Source: SHAN690 sp038131955
GTDB taxonomy: Bacteria; Bacteroidota; Bacteroidia; Flavobacteriales_G; Salibacteraceae
NCBI GenBank assembly: GCA_038131955.1
Contig: JAYPQK010000002.1
Coordinates: 62,001 to 126,000 of the forward strand
Length of the DNA stretch: 64,000 nt
Reading direction: 5' to 3'
Part shown: piece by piece, positions 42,402-51,419 of the stretch
Layout of the letters: each line of letters starts with the position of its first letter
How positions within the stretch are numbered: position 1 is the stretch's first letter
Notes under the pieces: model-generated
Seen by the model: the letters and a program-made list of their open reading frames with translations, nothing else
The model's database searches: none
Told to the model about the DNA's origin: nothing
Position numbers and translations under genes: made by a program

Positions 42402-44165
42402 GTGCAGTCAATCAGGGACATAGCCATCATCGCTCACGTCGATCACGGCAAAACAACCCTCGTAGATAAGATCATTCACTTCGCTGAAGTGCTTGATGAT
42501 CGCAAGGAAACAGGGGAGTTGATACTAGATAACAACGACCTCGAGCGTGAACGTGGCATTACCATTCTGTCCAAGAACGTAGCAGTCCAATACAAAGGAG
42601 TAAAGATCAATATCATCGACACTCCTGGTCACGCCGACTTCGGAGGAGAGGTGGAGCGTGTGCTTAAAATGGCGGATGGCGTGCTCCTTTTGGTGGATGC
42701 ATTTGAAGGTCCTATGCCACAGACGCGTTTCGTATTGAGCAAGGCTATCGAGCTGAACCTCAAGCCCATTGTGGTCGTGAACAAGGTCGACAAGGAAAAT
42801 TGTCGTCCCGACGAGGTACACGAGCAAGTCTTTGACTTGATGTTCAACTTGGATGCAACGGAGGATCAACTGGACTTCCAGACGCTCTATGGTTCATCTA
42901 AGCACGGCTGGATGTCGCATGACTGGAAGAGACAGACCAACGATATTTCCGAGTTGCTAGACGCGATCATCGATGTGATCCCTGAAGCTCCTTATCGTGA
43001 AGGTGATGCGCAAATGCAGATCACTTCATTGGACTTCAGCAGCTTCAAAGGTCGAATCGCTATTGGTAAGGTGTACCGCGGAGACATCGAAGTTGGGAAG
43101 GATTACTTTCTGATGAAGAAAGATGGGGTTCAGAAGAAGAATCGTATCAAGGAGCTCTACGTGTTTGAAGGCTTAGGTCGCTCACAAGTCGACAAAGTGC
43201 GAAGTGGAGACCTCTGTGCTATTGTAGGAATGGAGGATTTCGAGATCGGTGACACGGTGGCTTCATTGGAAGCGCCTGAGGCTCTAAAGCGAATTCAGGT
43301 GGATGAGCCTACGATGAGTATGCTTTTCACGATCAATAACTCACCGTTCTTCGGAAAGGAAGGAAAGTTTGTTACTTCTCGCCACCTTCGAGACCGTCTC
43401 TTCAAGGAAACGGAAAAGAACCTCGCATTGCGCGTCGAAGAAACGGAAAGCGAAGACAAATTCAACGTCTACGGGCGTGGTGTACTTCACTTGAGTATCC
43501 TCATCGAAACCATGCGCCGTGAAGGCTATGAACTTCAAGTAGGTAAGCCGCGGGTCATCACCAAGGAAGTCGATGGTCAAAAGTGTGAACCTTATGAAAC
43601 ACTCGTCATCGATGTTCCTGAAGAGTATAGTGGTAAAGCCATTGAACTTGTTACGCAACGCAAGGGTGACCTCCTCATCATGGAGGGTAAAGGCGATGTG
43701 CAGCACCTCGAGTTCGATATTCCTTCAAGAGGTCTAATCGGATTGCGTAATAAGATCCTGACAGCTACCGCTGGTGAGGCTGTGATGACCCACCGCTTTA
43801 GCGAATTCAAGCCTGTAAAAGGCGAGATAGATACGACCGATAAAGGCGCATTGATCTCTAGCGAAACGGGTCAGGCTTTAACCTATGCAATCGATCGTCT
43901 GCAAGATCGAGGAAGGTTCTTCATTGACCCGAACGAACAAGTCTACAAGGGACAAGTGATCGGCGAACATTCTAGGGATAACGACTTAGAGGTCAACGTC
44001 ATCAAGGGTAAAAAACTTACTAACGTCCGTGCTTCTGGTTCGGATGATGCTGCCAAGGTGGCTCCTAAAGTGAAGTTTTCTCTTGAGGAAGCCATGGAGT
44101 ATATCCGGGACGACGAGTACCTCGAAATCACACCCTTGAAAATTCGGATGCGCAAGATCGGCTGA
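42402..44165 (+). CDS. typA: TypA/BipA ribosome-associated GTPase
   Basis: A 587-residue translational GTPase that binds the 70S ribosome under stress and helps ribosome assembly in cold or nutrient stress. The G1 motif AHVDHGKTT, the switch-I ERERGITIL, G3 DTPGHADF and G4 NKVDKE are intact, followed by domain II, an EF-G-like domain V and the TypA C-terminal domain. The start is GTG, close to the P-loop as usual. A good -7 box is 28 bp upstream and a weak terminator lies downstream. Confidence 0.96.
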   Translation: MQSIRDIAIIAHVDHGKTTLVDKIIHFAEVLDDRKETGELILDNNDLERERGITILSKNVAVQYKGVKINIIDTPGHADFGGEVERVLKMADGVLLLVDAFEGPMPQTRFVLSKAIELNLKPIVVVNKVDKENCRPDEVHEQVFDLMFNLDATEDQLDFQTLYGSSKHGWMSHDWKRQTNDISELLDAIIDVIPEAPYREGDAQMQITSLDFSSFKGRIAIGKVYRGDIEVGKDYFLMKKDGVQKKNRIKELYVFEGLGRSQVDKVRSGDLCAIVGMEDFEIGDTVASLEAPEALKRIQVDEPTMSMLFTINNSPFFGKEGKFVTSRHLRDRLFKETEKNLALRVEETESEDKFNVYGRGVLHLSILIETMRREGYELQVGKPRVITKEVDGQKCEPYETLVIDVPEEYSGKAIELVTQRKGDLLIMEGKGDVQHLEFDIPSRGLIGLRNKILTATAGEAVMTHRFSEFKPVKGEIDTTDKGALISSETGQALTYAIDRLQDRGRFFIDPNEQVYKGQVIGEHSRDNDLEVNVIKGKKLTNVRASGSDDAAKVAPKVKFSLEEAMEYIRDDEYLEITPLKIRMRKIG

Positions 44166-44183
44166 GGTAGAGTAGGGAAGGTA

Positions 44184-44210
44184 GGCCGCCCGTCGACGGC
44201 CCACTCTTTT
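44184..44210 (+). terminator. Possible terminator of typA
   Basis: GGCCG and CGGCC pair around an eight-base loop, followed by ACTCTTTT. The T run is short and interrupted, so it is a weak candidate. Confidence 0.4.
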
Positions 44211-44226
44211 CCCTAAACCTTAGTCT

Positions 44227-44433
44227 TTAGTTTTTGGACTTTGTCCCAACCTTCCAAGGCCAGTTGCACGCCGCATACGAGCTTCCTCCTTCGCCTCCGA
44301 TAATGGTTTGCCCGCATGAACCGCTGGTGTTATCACACTCATAGGTCTGCTCGCTGATCACGTCGGTTCGTATTCGACTCGAAAGTAAGTAGACTCTTCG
44401 GAAATGAGGTAAGGATACCTTGTTAATCTTCAT
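44227..44433 (-). CDS. Possible small Cys-containing protein of unknown function
   Basis: A 68-codon frame in the otherwise empty stretch between typA and rnd. The N-terminal 22 residues are basic; the rest has a YECDNTSGSCGQ cluster, a Gly-rich run and AACNWPWKVG, giving three Cys. It loosely resembles the tails of small Bacteroidota exported peptides but lacks a signal sequence. It could be a remnant or a chance frame. Confidence 0.3.
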   Translation of the reverse strand: MKINKVSLPHFRRVYLLSSRIRTDVISEQTYECDNTSGSCGQTIIGGEGGSSYAACNWPWKVGTKSKN

Positions 44434-44502
44434 CTAACCTGCGTATTCTGAGCTTATTGAACGCCAGTTTAATATGCTTGTTGAATAGAGTATCTTGTCG
44501 CC

Positions 44503-45660
44503 GTGAAACACAAATTCATTGAGCGTGGCGCTGATCTGGATACCTTGTTGGAATACCTGAGGTCAAAGTCACAGATCGCGATCGACTTAGAGTTCGACAA
44601 GAACCGATATCAATATGGGTTTACCATGTGTTTGATGCAGGTTTTCGATGGATCGGTCTGCTACCTGATCGATCCACTTTCTAAGGCTGTCGACATCACC
44701 AAAACGTTTCCTCTTATCGAGGATCCTGCGGTGATGAAGATTGGATTTGAATTAGGAGAAGACCTTCGCCTGTTCCACTTGATGGGGTGTTCTCCAAAGA
44801 ACATTTATGATGTAAGTATCGCGGCTAAGTTGCTCGACCACGGTCAGACCTCTCTTGTGAATCTGATCGGTCGAGTGCTGGGGATTTCAACGAGTAAGGG
44901 CTCGCAAAAGAGCAACTGGTTGAAACGTCCATTGACCTCAACTCAATTGGAATACGCAGCCGAGGACGTTGTGTTTCTGTTTCAGCTCAAGGAGTTCTTT
45001 GAGGCAGACTTGAAGAAAAAAGGCATGCTAGAATGGGTGGAGCAAGAACGCGTTCGCTTGGAAGACATCAAAGGCGAGGAGCAGGACGTATGGTCGTACA
45101 TCAAGTCGCGAGACATGAAAGGGGTCAAAGAACAAGATTGGCAAGTATTTATCCGACTGATGGAGTTCCGTGAGGAACTCGCCAAGAAATACAACAAGCC
45201 GTCCTATCAGGTCTTGGATAAGGAGTATTTGCTGGGACTTGCACAGGACGAAAGCATGATTCGGTCCTTTGATCAAGATGCGCACGCATTGCGCTTACTA
45301 CGAACAGGTGCCTTCAAGCAACGCCTCTTGGAAATAGCTCGATCCTGTCGAGCTGAAATGATCGAGCAAGGTGTCGGCAATGGCACGTTGGCTTGGAAGC
45401 AACAGGACAAGGAAGAATCCCGTCAGGATCGAGAACGCAAGAGGAGAGAAGACGCGGTCATCGATACCTTCTTGAAGCCGATCCAAAGCTCAATCAAGCA
45501 GGAGTTGGGAGAGGAAGCGGGCACATTTATCGTTGGTAACCGACTGATGAGAGAGCTTGCGTCAGGAATCAAGGATGGACTTCTCGATTACAAGAAAGAA
45601 CTACTGCTAAAGCACGCTAAAAAAGCAGGAGTTGATCTCCGTAAGATACAAGTGGAATAG
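44503..45660 (+). CDS. rnd: Ribonuclease D
   Basis: A 385-residue 3'-5' exoribonuclease that trims tRNA and other stable RNA. It starts with GTG. The DEDDy active site can be traced: DLEFD near residue 24 (Asp and Glu), ELGEDLRLF (Asp) and YAAEDVVFL (Tyr and Asp). A HRDC domain follows at about 200-290. The C-terminal 95 residues are charged and helical and end in a KHAKKAGVDLRKI segment. The fit to RNase D is good; the length matches. Confidence 0.93.
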   Translation: MKHKFIERGADLDTLLEYLRSKSQIAIDLEFDKNRYQYGFTMCLMQVFDGSVCYLIDPLSKAVDITKTFPLIEDPAVMKIGFELGEDLRLFHLMGCSPKNIYDVSIAAKLLDHGQTSLVNLIGRVLGISTSKGSQKSNWLKRPLTSTQLEYAAEDVVFLFQLKEFFEADLKKKGMLEWVEQERVRLEDIKGEEQDVWSYIKSRDMKGVKEQDWQVFIRLMEFREELAKKYNKPSYQVLDKEYLLGLAQDESMIRSFDQDAHALRLLRTGAFKQRLLEIARSCRAEMIEQGVGNGTLAWKQQDKEESRQDRERKRREDAVIDTFLKPIQSSIKQELGEEAGTFIVGNRLMRELASGIKDGLLDYKKELLLKHAKKAGVDLRKIQVE

Positions 45661-45972
45661 CTTGTTAATAACGTCCATGGGGTGTGTCGTTTCATTTTCC
45701 CAACGCGCAGATGGGTTCGGCGCGAAAATGTCGACGAAACCTTTTCGCTAGATGATGAGGTGTCGGTTTCTATTCTCCTAGTAGCTCTATCAAGTTCAGC
45801 CGAGCACTTTGTGACCGACGCCTTCAATGGAGCGTTTGTCTCAGTCACTACGTAGGAGAATAAAAAAAGTCTCGGCGCCTTTCCGAAAGCGATAGGCAGA
45901 AACGGGCAGATTTCACGCAAACAAGCTGCGAGTAGATTAGGTGGAGTAGCTTGCTTTAAGTTCTTTTGCAGC
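45661..45972. other. 312-bp intergenic stretch with paired inverted repeats
   Basis: No convincing coding sequence is visible. It holds a perfect 10-bp inverted repeat (TATTCTCCTA at 45771 with TAGGAGAATA at 45853), extended by GTAG/CTAC with one bulged base, around about 68 bases. A second pair GCGAAAA (45722) with TTTTCGC (45742) lies beside it. The stretch precedes the meta-cleavage operon, so it may be a structured leader, or a decayed mobile element. Confidence 0.5.
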
Positions 45973-46758
45973 ATGAATGAAGCAACAGTTCAAGAAGTAG
46001 CCGATCGATTGTGGAAGACCCTGAATGAAGGAGGCGTCTGCGACCCGATACGAGACCTTATCGGGATAGAGGATTTGGATTCTGCGTATGCGGCCCAGGC
46101 CATCAATACACAAAGGAAGCTCGATAGAGGAGATGAGGTCTTAGGGGCAAAGATCGGTCTGACCTCCAAGGCGGTTCAGACTCAGCTCGGGGTAGATCAA
46201 CCGGACTATGGCATACTGACCCGATCTATGTGGGTCGACGAAGGAGGGTCTATTCCCTGGAATGAGCTTTTCCAGCCGAAGACAGAGGCTGAACTAGGGT
46301 TTGTCCTCAGTAAGGATATCGAAGGTCCCGTGACCATGGATAGCTTGAAGGATGCGATTGAGTCTGTTGTTCCATCCATCGAAGTAGTAGGGAGTAGGAT
46401 CGCAGACTGGAACATTCGTATTACCGATACTATAGCGGATAACGCCTCCGCCAGTCACTTTGTGATTGGAACACCGGTCGAGGATTGGCGCTCGCTGGAC
46501 CTCGTGGGCTGTAAAATGCAGATGACGCGCAGAGGAGAGGTTGTATCCGAAGGAAAAGGGGAAGCTTGCTTGGGTAATCCACTCAATGCCGCGCTTTGGC
46601 TTGCTCAAACCATGGAACGACTGAACATCCCTCTTCGCAAAGGCTATGTGATCCTTGCTGGAGCATTAGGCCCAATGGTTCCGGTAAAGCCCGGTGATGA
46701 ATTCACGGCCATGATCGATGGGTTCGAGTCGGTAAGTGTATCTTTCGATCCCTCCTAA
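45973..46758 (+). CDS. 2-oxopent-4-enoate hydratase
   Basis: A 261-residue enzyme of the MhpD/DmpE family. It adds water to 2-oxopent-4-enoate to give 4-hydroxy-2-oxovalerate in aromatic meta-cleavage. The segment GAKIGLTSKAVQTQLGV and PKTEAELGFVLSKDI with metal-binding Glu residues are conserved, as is the C-terminal ILAGALGPMVPVKPGDEF. It leads a four-gene operon. The closely related decarboxylase in the same operon shares the fold, so the substrate split is by similarity to known pathway gene sets. Confidence 0.9.
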   Translation: MNEATVQEVADRLWKTLNEGGVCDPIRDLIGIEDLDSAYAAQAINTQRKLDRGDEVLGAKIGLTSKAVQTQLGVDQPDYGILTRSMWVDEGGSIPWNELFQPKTEAELGFVLSKDIEGPVTMDSLKDAIESVVPSIEVVGSRIADWNIRITDTIADNASASHFVIGTPVEDWRSLDLVGCKMQMTRRGEVVSEGKGEACLGNPLNAALWLAQTMERLNIPLRKGYVILAGALGPMVPVKPGDEFTAMIDGFESVSVSFDPS

Positions 46759-46776
46759 AGCACTGATATAAGACGC

Positions 46777-47706
46777 ATGGAAAAGAAGACCAAAGTAGCC
46801 ATCATTGGTCCCGGAAACATTGGAACGGATCTAATGATCAAGATCATTAGAACATCCGACGTACTAGAAATGTCCGTCATGGTCGGGATCGATCCTGAAT
46901 CGGACGGACTAGCAAGAGCGAAGCGCATGGGAATTGCCACGACGCATGAAGGAGTGGATGGACTGATCAAGATGCCCGAGTTCAAAGAGATCGAAATGGT
47001 CTTTGATGCTACATCAGCTAAGGCACATCTCTACAACTACGACAAGATCAAGCCGTTTGGAAAGCGGATGATCGACCTAACTCCCGCAGCGGTGGGTCCG
47101 TATCTGATCCCACCGGTCAACTTTGACGCAAACATTGATGTAGACAATGTGAATATGGTTACGTGCGGTGGACAGGCTACCATACCCATGGTGGCGGCAG
47201 TTTCTCGAGTGGCAAAGGTTCACTACGGGGAGATCGTAGCATCCATTGCGAGTAAGTCAGCAGGTCCTGGTACCCGAGCCAATATTGACGAGTTTACTGA
47301 AACCACCGCAGCCGCCATCGAAAAGGTGGGTGGGGCTACTCGGGGGAAAGCGATCATTGTCCTGAATCCTGCTGAGCCTCCCTTGGTCATGCGCGACACC
47401 GTTTTCACCCTCAGTGAGTTGGCAGATGAGGAGGAAGTTCGAAAGAGTATTCATGAGATGGTTGCTGAGGTTCAGAAATACGTTCCCGGCTACGAACTGC
47501 ACCAAGAAGTTCAGTTTGAAGTGATTCCCGAGTCTTCGCCTGTTTTCATTGAAGGTGTCGGTCACGTTAGCGGACTAAAGACCTCTGTCTTCCTCAAGGT
47601 TGTGGGGGCTGGACACTACCTACCTGAATACGCCGGAAATCTAGACATCATGACCAGTGCCGCTAAGGCCACTGGTGAGCGACTCGCACAACTCCAAAAT
47701 GCATAA
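46777..47706 (+). CDS. Acetaldehyde dehydrogenase (acetylating), DmpF/MhpF-type
   Basis: A 309-residue enzyme converting acetaldehyde, NAD+ and CoA to acetyl-CoA. The dinucleotide loop GPGNIGTDL (11-19) and the catalytic Cys in MVTCGGQATIP are present, followed by the SKSAGPGTRANIDEFTETTA segment. DmpF forms a channelling complex with the DmpG aldolase, encoded just 2 bp downstream. It starts 18 bp after the hydratase stop. Confidence 0.95.
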   Translation: MEKKTKVAIIGPGNIGTDLMIKIIRTSDVLEMSVMVGIDPESDGLARAKRMGIATTHEGVDGLIKMPEFKEIEMVFDATSAKAHLYNYDKIKPFGKRMIDLTPAAVGPYLIPPVNFDANIDVDNVNMVTCGGQATIPMVAAVSRVAKVHYGEIVASIASKSAGPGTRANIDEFTETTAAAIEKVGGATRGKAIIVLNPAEPPLVMRDTVFTLSELADEEEVRKSIHEMVAEVQKYVPGYELHQEVQFEVIPESSPVFIEGVGHVSGLKTSVFLKVVGAGHYLPEYAGNLDIMTSAAKATGERLAQLQNA

Positions 47707-47708
47707 TC

Positions 47709-48728
47709 ATGGCTAAACTGTATATACAAGATGTAACGCTTCGCGATGGTATGCACGCCATCCGTCATCAGTATTCCAAAGAGAGCATTCGTGAGATCGC
47801 CTTGGCGTTGGACGAAGCGAAAGTGGATGCCATCGAGATAGCGCATGGAGATGGTCTTGCCGGGGCTAGCTTTAACTACGGGTTTGGTGCTCATACTGAT
47901 TGGGAATGGCTAGAAGGTATTGCGGATGAACTCAAGCACGCCAAGCTTACGACGCTACTACTTCCGGGTATTGGAACGATCGATGACTTAAAGAAAGCCC
48001 GTGAGCTGGGTGTAGAGTCCGTTCGAATTGCTACGCATTGTACCGAAGCGGATATCTCTGCCCAACACATCGCTGCAGCCAAGGACTTGGGAATGGATGT
48101 GGCTGGCTTTCTTATGATGGCGCACATGAACGAGCCTAAGAAGTTGGCCCAACAAGCCAAGTTGATGGAAAGCTACGGCGCTGATTGCGTGTACGTGACT
48201 GATTCGGCCGGGGCACTGTTAATGGATGATGTGGCGGACCGTATGAAGGCGTTTAAGGATACGCTTGACGACAAAACGGAGCTAGGTGTACACTGTCATC
48301 ACAATTTGGGTTTAGGTGTGGCTAACACTATCGCAGCTATGCAACACGGTGCCACTCGGCTCGATGCATCCTTAGCAGGAATGGGAGCGGGTGCGGGTAA
48401 CTGTCCGCTCGAGGTGCTGATCGCGGTGTTGAACCGAATGGAGGCGGATCACAATAGCGATCTATACAAATTGATGGATGCTGCAGATGACATGATCCGC
48501 CCACTTCAGACTCGACCGGTCCGAGTAGATCGAGAGACTTTGTCGCTTGGTTATGCAGGGGTTTACTCTAGTTTCTTGTTGCATTCAGAGCGTGCTTCAG
48601 AACGCTACGGAATCGATACAAGAGACATTCTCGAAGAATTGGGACGAAGAAGAATGGTAGGAGGGCAGGAAGATATGATCGTGGATGTAGCCCTCGATAT
48701 GAAGAAATCGAAAGAAGAAGTAAAATGA
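47709..48728 (+). CDS. 4-hydroxy-2-oxovalerate aldolase (DmpG/MhpE-type)
   Basis: A 339-residue class II aldolase splitting 4-hydroxy-2-oxovalerate into pyruvate and acetaldehyde. DVTLRDGMHAIRHQY carries the metal-binding Asp, and HCHHNLGLGVAN gives the His ligands. The C-terminal domain that docks on DmpF is present (about 280-339). It overlaps the next gene by 4 bp, so translation is likely coupled. Confidence 0.95.
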   Translation: MAKLYIQDVTLRDGMHAIRHQYSKESIREIALALDEAKVDAIEIAHGDGLAGASFNYGFGAHTDWEWLEGIADELKHAKLTTLLLPGIGTIDDLKKARELGVESVRIATHCTEADISAQHIAAAKDLGMDVAGFLMMAHMNEPKKLAQQAKLMESYGADCVYVTDSAGALLMDDVADRMKAFKDTLDDKTELGVHCHHNLGLGVANTIAAMQHGATRLDASLAGMGAGAGNCPLEVLIAVLNRMEADHNSDLYKLMDAADDMIRPLQTRPVRVDRETLSLGYAGVYSSFLLHSERASERYGIDTRDILEELGRRRMVGGQEDMIVDVALDMKKSKEEVK

Positions 48729-49489
48729 ACCTGAAAGAACTCTCAGTAATACTTGATGAAGCTGCGGTTAATGCGAATACAGTCAAGCAGTTATCCATTG
48801 ACAATCCAATCACTCTCGACGAGGCTTATGAGATCCAGCGCCTCGCGATTGATCATAGAATCGCGCGAGGTCAGGCCTTGATCGGATTGAAGATGGGCTT
48901 CACTTCTGTCGCTAAAATGGAGCAGATGGGAGTGCATGATATGATCTGGGGACGTTTGACCCAAGACATGTGGATCGACAATGGTGGTAGTACTTCCTTA
49001 GCCAAGTACATTCATCCGCGCGCCGAACCGGAAGTTTGCTTCAGAATTTCAAAGGATATCCACGGTGAAGTAGAGCTTGCTGATCTCGACGAATACGTAG
49101 ATGCCATTGCACCTGCGATCGAGATCATCGACTCACGCTTTGAGAACTTCAAGTTTTCGCTGGAGGATGTAGTGGCCGACAATTGCTCATCATCAGGTGT
49201 CGTCATTGGAGAATGGCGGGCCCCAAGTAGGGATATTGGCAATTTGGATATGCGACTTCTCTTTGATGACGAGGAGGTAGCATCAGGATCATCTAACGAT
49301 ATTCTGGGCGACCCATGGAAGTCGTTGCAAGCAGCGACGCGATTGGCTGCTCAATACAATGAACCGATCAAGAAGGGACATATCATCATGGCAGGCGCTG
49401 CGACTGCTGCTGTCTTCTTGAAGCCTGGAATCAAGGTGAAGGCCACAGTGGAAGGCATGGCAGACGTGACGTTTTCCGTAACGGAGTGA
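48725..49489 (+). CDS. 2-oxo-3-hexenedioate decarboxylase (DmpH-type)
   Basis: A 254-residue enzyme of the same fold as the hydratase that decarboxylates 2-oxo-3-hexenedioate to 2-oxopent-4-enoate. RGQALIGLKMGFTSVAKM and PRAEPEVCFRISKDI carry the expected metal ligands, and it ends in IIMAGAATAAVFLKPG. The presence of both paralogues suggests the 4-oxalocrotonate branch. Missing from the window are the ring-cleavage dioxygenase, semialdehyde dehydrogenase and tautomerase. Use with a 2-aminomuconate (tryptophan/kynurenine) route is plausible. Confidence 0.9.
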   Translation: MNLKELSVILDEAAVNANTVKQLSIDNPITLDEAYEIQRLAIDHRIARGQALIGLKMGFTSVAKMEQMGVHDMIWGRLTQDMWIDNGGSTSLAKYIHPRAEPEVCFRISKDIHGEVELADLDEYVDAIAPAIEIIDSRFENFKFSLEDVVADNCSSSGVVIGEWRAPSRDIGNLDMRLLFDDEEVASGSSNDILGDPWKSLQAATRLAAQYNEPIKKGHIIMAGAATAAVFLKPGIKVKATVEGMADVTFSVTE

Positions 49490-49499
49490 TCCATTGGTC

Positions 49500-50186
49500 A
49501 TGAGTGCTTTCGAGTCAATTCACCGAGCTTCACAGTATGTTGCTACTATGGCGGTCTGTTTTGCCGTTCCAGAGAGAAATGGAAGGCATTTAGGCTTCAC
49601 TTGGGATGCGTCTGAGTCGTCATTGGTCAGTGCGGCGTTGAACGATGAAGGATTGACGCTTCAGCTCAATCTGCAGGTATACGCCCTAGACGTGGTTCAT
49701 CCACAATCCGGTCTATCTGGGTCTTATCCTCTAACAGGAGCAAGGCACTTCGACATCATTCAGTGGCTAGATCACGAACGAGAGTTCTGCGGAATCAAGC
49801 AGCAGTATTCATTTGAACCTACTGTCGAGCTTCCTTATGAGCCTGAGATGAACGATCATTTCTCCTTTCCAAGTCTTTCGGGAGATCAGTTAGATGATGT
49901 GATCGAGTCCATACGTTTAGCGCATGATTCTCTCACTGGAGCTGCAGATCATTTGCAAGTGTATCCGGAACTTTTCATCCAAGCCGATACGTTCGACTAT
50001 CGGTTGCACGTGGGTGAGAGCGAGTTCATTGGATTAGATCTCATTCAAAAGCGAGGCTTTGTCAAGCGCGGCGAAGTAACTCAAGAGATCGAGGTGGAGT
50101 CAAACATGACCGCATCAGCGGTGGCTCAAAAGCTAATTATGCTTCGCCAATCACTCTTGTCGGATTCGCTCGATCACGGCCAATAG
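49500..50186 (+). CDS. Protein of unknown function following the meta-cleavage operon
   Basis: From the ATG at 49500, 228 residues; a TTG lies 6 bp upstream. It has no signal peptide or helix. The start SAFESIHRASQYVATMAVCF is followed by a beta-rich, acidic region with PYEPEMNDHFSFPSL. I recognise no family. It lies 10 bp after the decarboxylase on the same strand, so it might be co-transcribed, but no pathway step is suggested. It overlaps the convergent DsbA-like gene by 36 bp. Confidence 0.65.
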   Translation: MSAFESIHRASQYVATMAVCFAVPERNGRHLGFTWDASESSLVSAALNDEGLTLQLNLQVYALDVVHPQSGLSGSYPLTGARHFDIIQWLDHEREFCGIKQQYSFEPTVELPYEPEMNDHFSFPSLSGDQLDDVIESIRLAHDSLTGAADHLQVYPELFIQADTFDYRLHVGESEFIGLDLIQKRGFVKRGEVTQEIEVESNMTASAVAQKLIMLRQSLLSDSLDHGQ

Positions 50187-50789
50187 ATCCTCTGCGGAGC
50201 GGTATCCATTCGCAGCGAGATAGAGTTGGTCTTTGTGACGGAGAATGATCGAAGGAAATCCTGAAATCCCCATCTCGGCAGCCAACTGAAAGTCAGAACG
50301 CGTTTCGTATCGCGTATCCTCAGCTTCGAACCTCTCAGCGAAATCACCACTATCCAAACCCAATTCTCCTGCGATCTCGAGGTAGGTCTCGAGGTCCGAC
50401 ATGTCCTCATTCTTCACATAGAACGCGTGTTGTACGGCTTTGAAGAAGGCAAAGCTCTTCAGCTTATCCATGTTGCGAGCCACGACAACCGCTCGGCAAC
50501 TAGGTTCTGTATCCACTACGATTCCTTCTTTTTTCAGGATGTCATAGGTGAACGGCTGACCGGTTCGTTTTTCAACTTCTTTCCAATGGTGATCAAGAAA
50601 ATCACCCATTTCATGAAGAAACTCGGTTCCTCCCGGTCTAAGTCCACCGAGAACGATCTCAAATGAGTGATCAGGCAATCGCTGTTGTATCTCAGTTAGG
50701 GTTGGGGCCATTCCATAGCACCAACTGCACATGGGATCGCCTATGTAAACGATGGTGGGTTCAGTTGAATTCAGCCAAGTGTGTTCCAT
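50151..50789 (-). CDS. DsbA-family thioredoxin-fold oxidoreductase, cytosolic type
   Basis: 212 residues from the ATG at 50789; an upstream start would overlap lysE. The CSWC active site (Cys21 to Cys24) sits in GDPMCSWCYGMAP, in a protein with no signal peptide. Later FPSIILRH carries the cis-Pro. The helical insertion with TEPSCRAVVVARN is typical of the FrnE/DsbA-like group, which may act in the cytosol on disulfide exchange or on specific partners. Its 5' end lies 4 bp after the lysE stop. Confidence 0.88.
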   Translation of the reverse strand: MEHTWLNSTEPTIVYIGDPMCSWCYGMAPTLTEIQQRLPDHSFEIVLGGLRPGGTEFLHEMGDFLDHHWKEVEKRTGQPFTYDILKKEGIVVDTEPSCRAVVVARNMDKLKSFAFFKAVQHAFYVKNEDMSDLETYLEIAGELGLDSGDFAERFEAEDTRYETRSDFQLAAEMGISGFPSIILRHKDQLYLAANGYRSAEDLLAVIERIRQE

Positions 50790-50793
50790 AATA

Positions 50794-51417
50794 TCAACGG
50801 TCTGAGAAAAATAGCCATGCGGCAAGTCCGACTAACACCAGTACTTTGAGCCATTTGGTCGCAACCCAAAATCGCGGGTCTTTGACCAAGCTCGCCGAGT
50901 ATCCTGAGGCAAAGGCAATGCTTGAGAAGATGGCAAAGGAGACCACCATAAAGACTCCTCCAAGGACAAACATCTGAACCATGGGTGACCAGCTGCCGTC
51001 TCCGACGAATTGAGGTAGAAGGACGATAAAGAAGAGGGTCACCTTGGGATTCAACACATTCATCAAGAAGCCATGCTTGAACAACCTGAAGAATGGCTCT
51101 GCCTGGCCTTTCGAATCGATCGAAACATCCATAGGCTTCTCCTTCCAAGCACCATTGACCATATAAAGGAGATAGAGCGTTCCCGCATACTTCATGATGT
51201 TGTACGCAAGATCATTCTTGAAAACGATCAGGGAAAGCCCGGTCGCTACCAGCGTAGTATGCACGGTAACGCCACTGATCAAGCCGGAAGTTATGCCAAT
51301 GCCTTGTCTGACTCCCTTTGCAATGCTCTCAGTCAGGACGTAGATGTTATCAGGTCCCGGCGAAAAGGCCAGGGCTGCTGTCGCAATGATAAAACCTATG
51401 ATCTGTGAAAGCTCCAT
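50794..51417 (-). CDS. LysE-family amino-acid exporter
   Basis: A 207-residue membrane exporter of the LysE/RhtB family with five or six helices. AFSPGPDNIYVLTES near residue 17 and FLMNVLNPKVTLFFIVLLP are the family signatures. It presumably exports an amino acid or related metabolite. It follows the POT transporter by 2 bp and precedes the DsbA-like gene on the same strand, so these may be one transcript. Confidence 0.92.
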   Translation of the reverse strand: MELSQIIGFIIATAALAFSPGPDNIYVLTESIAKGVRQGIGITSGLISGVTVHTTLVATGLSLIVFKNDLAYNIMKYAGTLYLLYMVNGAWKEKPMDVSIDSKGQAEPFFRLFKHGFLMNVLNPKVTLFFIVLLPQFVGDGSWSPMVQMFVLGGVFMVVSFAIFSSIAFASGYSASLVKDPRFWVATKWLKVLVLVGLAAWLFFSDR

Positions 51418-51419
51418 CC

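Noticed and set aside
45774..45862. The 10-bp repeat as a rho-independent terminator
   Set aside because: The T or A tract is on the wrong side for either strand and the loop is too large.
45588..45974. Minus-strand frame across the intergenic gap before the meta-cleavage operon
   Set aside because: It overlaps the end of rnd, has no family features and its composition looks non-coding.
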